NCBI GenBank assembly: GCA_003448685.1
Contig: DLXW01000162.1
Location: 13,366-19,528 of the forward strand
Source: Cyanothece sp. UBA12306
GTDB lineage: Bacteria; Cyanobacteriota; Cyanobacteriia; Cyanobacteriales; Microcystaceae
Direction of reading: 5' to 3'
Length of the DNA stretch: 6,163 nt
In this document: positions 5,016 through 6,163 of the stretch, one piece after another
How positions within the stretch are numbered: the stretch's first letter is position 1
Layout: every line of letters begins with the position of its first letter
Program-made: the position numbers and the translations under genes
Notes under the pieces: model-generated
Told to the model about the DNA's origin: nothing
What the model saw: only the letters and a program-made list of their open reading frames with translations
Databases searched by the model: none

Positions 5016-6163
5016 ATGATTCATCAACCGCCAGCAGGAGCAAGAGATTTACTACCCCTAGAAGTTGTACAAAAAGCTTGGATTAATGACCGACTGCAAC
5101 AAGTCTTTGGCGGATGGGGTTATCAACGCATTGTCACCTCTACTATTGAATGGTTAGAAACACTAATGGGTGGAGGAGCAATTGAACATTCAACGGTAAT
5201 TCAGCTTCAAGATAATTCTGCGGGTCAGTTAGGATTAAGGCCTGAATTAACTGCTTCGATTGCTAGGGCCGCCGTTACCCACATGGCTCAGAGAGCCCAT
5301 CCTCAACGTCTATGTTATCGAGCTAACGTGTTTCGCAATCCTCCTGTTGGCTATCATGGCAAACAACTAGAATTTTATCAAGCAGGGGTGGAATTGCTAT
5401 TTGCAGGGGGTGCCTTAGCTGATGCTGAGATTCTATTATTAGTGGTTGATTGTTTGGAACAGTTAGGAATTCCCCATTGGCATTTAATTTTAGGGGAAGC
5501 AGGGGTAACGCGATCGCTTCTTTCTCCTTTTCAGGATACTTTAAAAAACCAGGTACGCGATTGTTTGGCTCGATTGGACTATGTTACTTTAGAAAATCTA
5601 GATTATCCTTCTCCTGGATTACAGCAAAGGGCTAAATTATTATTTGATTTGCGAGGAAATCCTCTCCAAATATTAGAGAAAGTATCCCAATTAGAATTGG
5701 ATGAAGCAGGAAAACAAAGTGTTGATAATCTCAAATACTTAATAGAATTAATTAATCACAGTTGCTCAAAATTATTACCTTTAACCTTAGATTTAAGTGT
5801 AATTCAGACCTTTGATTATTACACCGGAATTGTCTTCAAAGCCGTCGGACAAGTAGACAATAAATTACATATTTTAGGTCAAGGAGGTCGCTACGATAAA
5901 TTGCTCGGAGTTTATCATCCTCAAAGAGAGTCGGCCCCAGGAATTGGCTTTTCCTTTAATTTAGAAGATTTATATGCCTGTTTGTTGCCAACTACTGTTT
6001 TGCCCCAAACAGCACCTGTTCTCGATTGGTTAGTTATTCCCCAAAATTCTGAGGCTCAACCAGCCGCTTTTAATTATGCTAAAAGTTTGAGAGAATCTGG
6101 TCAAAATCTACGGGTGGCCATAGATTTAGGCGGACGTTCCGAGACGGAAATTCGTAATGATGC
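5016..6163 (+). CDS. hisZ: ATP phosphoribosyltransferase regulatory subunit HisZ, 3' end outside window
   Basis: The frame runs open from ATG 5016 for 382 codons plus two bases to the window edge; the usual length is about 400, so little is missing. HisZ is a catalytically inactive paralogue of histidyl-tRNA synthetase. It assembles with short-form HisG into the enzyme that joins ATP and PRPP in the first step of histidine synthesis, and mediates feedback control. Features are QPPAGARDLLPLE (4-16), LRPELTASIARA (74-85), EFYQAGVELL (119-128), DLSVIQTFDYYTG (259-271) and GQGGRYDKLLG (288-298). HisS has a catalytic Arg in RGLDYY; here Q264 replaces it, favouring HisZ over HisS. TAA at 5004-5006 closes the frame upstream. 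It lies 52 bp after the J-domain gene with no clear terminator between. A HIP1 site lies within the gene, and the frame at 5450-5635 is a shadow. Confidence 0.94.
   Translation, partial: MIHQPPAGARDLLPLEVVQKAWINDRLQQVFGGWGYQRIVTSTIEWLETLMGGGAIEHSTVIQLQDNSAGQLGLRPELTASIARAAVTHMAQRAHPQRLCYRANVFRNPPVGYHGKQLEFYQAGVELLFAGGALADAEILLLVVDCLEQLGIPHWHLILGEAGVTRSLLSPFQDTLKNQVRDCLARLDYVTLENLDYPSPGLQQRAKLLFDLRGNPLQILEKVSQLELDEAGKQSVDNLKYLIELINHSCSKLLPLTLDLSVIQTFDYYTGIVFKAVGQVDNKLHILGQGGRYDKLLGVYHPQRESAPGIGFSFNLEDLYACLLPTTVLPQTAPVLDWLVIPQNSEAQPAAFNYAKSLRESGQNLRVAIDLGGRSETEIRND
5510..5517. repeat. HIP1 octamer GCGATCGC
   Basis: A second perfect HIP1 palindrome lies inside hisZ. Both copies are intragenic, as is usual for HIP1. 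Confidence 0.9.

Noticed and set aside
5450..5635. Plus-strand open frame of 61 codons
   Set aside because: It is an out-of-frame overlap inside hisZ, whose own frame is continuous and motif-bearing there.
5016..6163. Histidyl-tRNA synthetase (hisS)
   Set aside because: The catalytic Arg of the HisS RGLDYY motif is replaced by Gln (QTFDYY) and the HisZ-type PPAGARDLLPLE and LRPELTAS segments are present.
1..6163. Mobile element, CRISPR array, defence or biosynthetic system
   Set aside because: No transposase, integrase, spaced direct-repeat array, toxin-antitoxin pair or defence-type domain is present; the genes are ordinary cyanobacterial core genes.

Overview
The window reads as chromosomal DNA of a unicellular, nitrogen-fixing-type or related chroococcalean cyanobacterium (Crocosphaera/Cyanothece/Synechocystis-like). 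This is inferred from A+T-rich intergenic DNA, two HIP1 octamers (GCGATCGC), heptanucleotide tandem repeats before genes, a tRNA gene that does not encode its CCA end separately, and families typical of cyanobacteria and plastids: DUF3326, DUF3531, the FdC2/Fed2-type ferredoxin and a cyanobacterial HisZ. I cannot fix the species. All genes lie on the + strand and nearly all the DNA is used.

Layout. Bases 1-59 are the 3' part of tRNA-Ala(GGC). A 61-residue conserved-type hypothetical protein follows (95-280), then a DUF3326 protein (303-1430, GTG start). The latter overlaps by four bases (GTGA) a CPBP-family membrane protease (1427-2020). A DUF3531 protein follows at 2063-2506. A 231-bp gap (2507-2737) holds a candidate promoter and repeats. 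It precedes a [2Fe-2S] ferredoxin of the Fed2/FdC2 type (2738-3106) and an inositol-monophosphatase-family phosphatase (3142-3972), which probably form one transcript ending in a hairpin at 3972-3999. Next is a J-domain/TPR protein gene whose single reading frame (4064-4963) is cut by an in-frame TGA at 4745-4747. Last is hisZ, the regulatory subunit of ATP phosphoribosyltransferase, from 5016 to beyond the window end.

How the parts fit. From memory, a ferredoxin, an IMPase-like gene and a DnaJ-like gene are also adjacent in Synechocystis PCC 6803 (sll1382-sll1383-sll1384), so this looks like a conserved cyanobacterial cluster rather than an island. No mobile element, CRISPR array or defence system is visible. 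The most informative oddities are the interrupted J-domain gene, three different 7-bp tandem repeats placed just before three consecutive intergenic start codons (2063, 2738, 3142), and a 13-bp direct repeat 33 bp apart in front of the ferredoxin that resembles the cyanobacterial Pho-box half-site.
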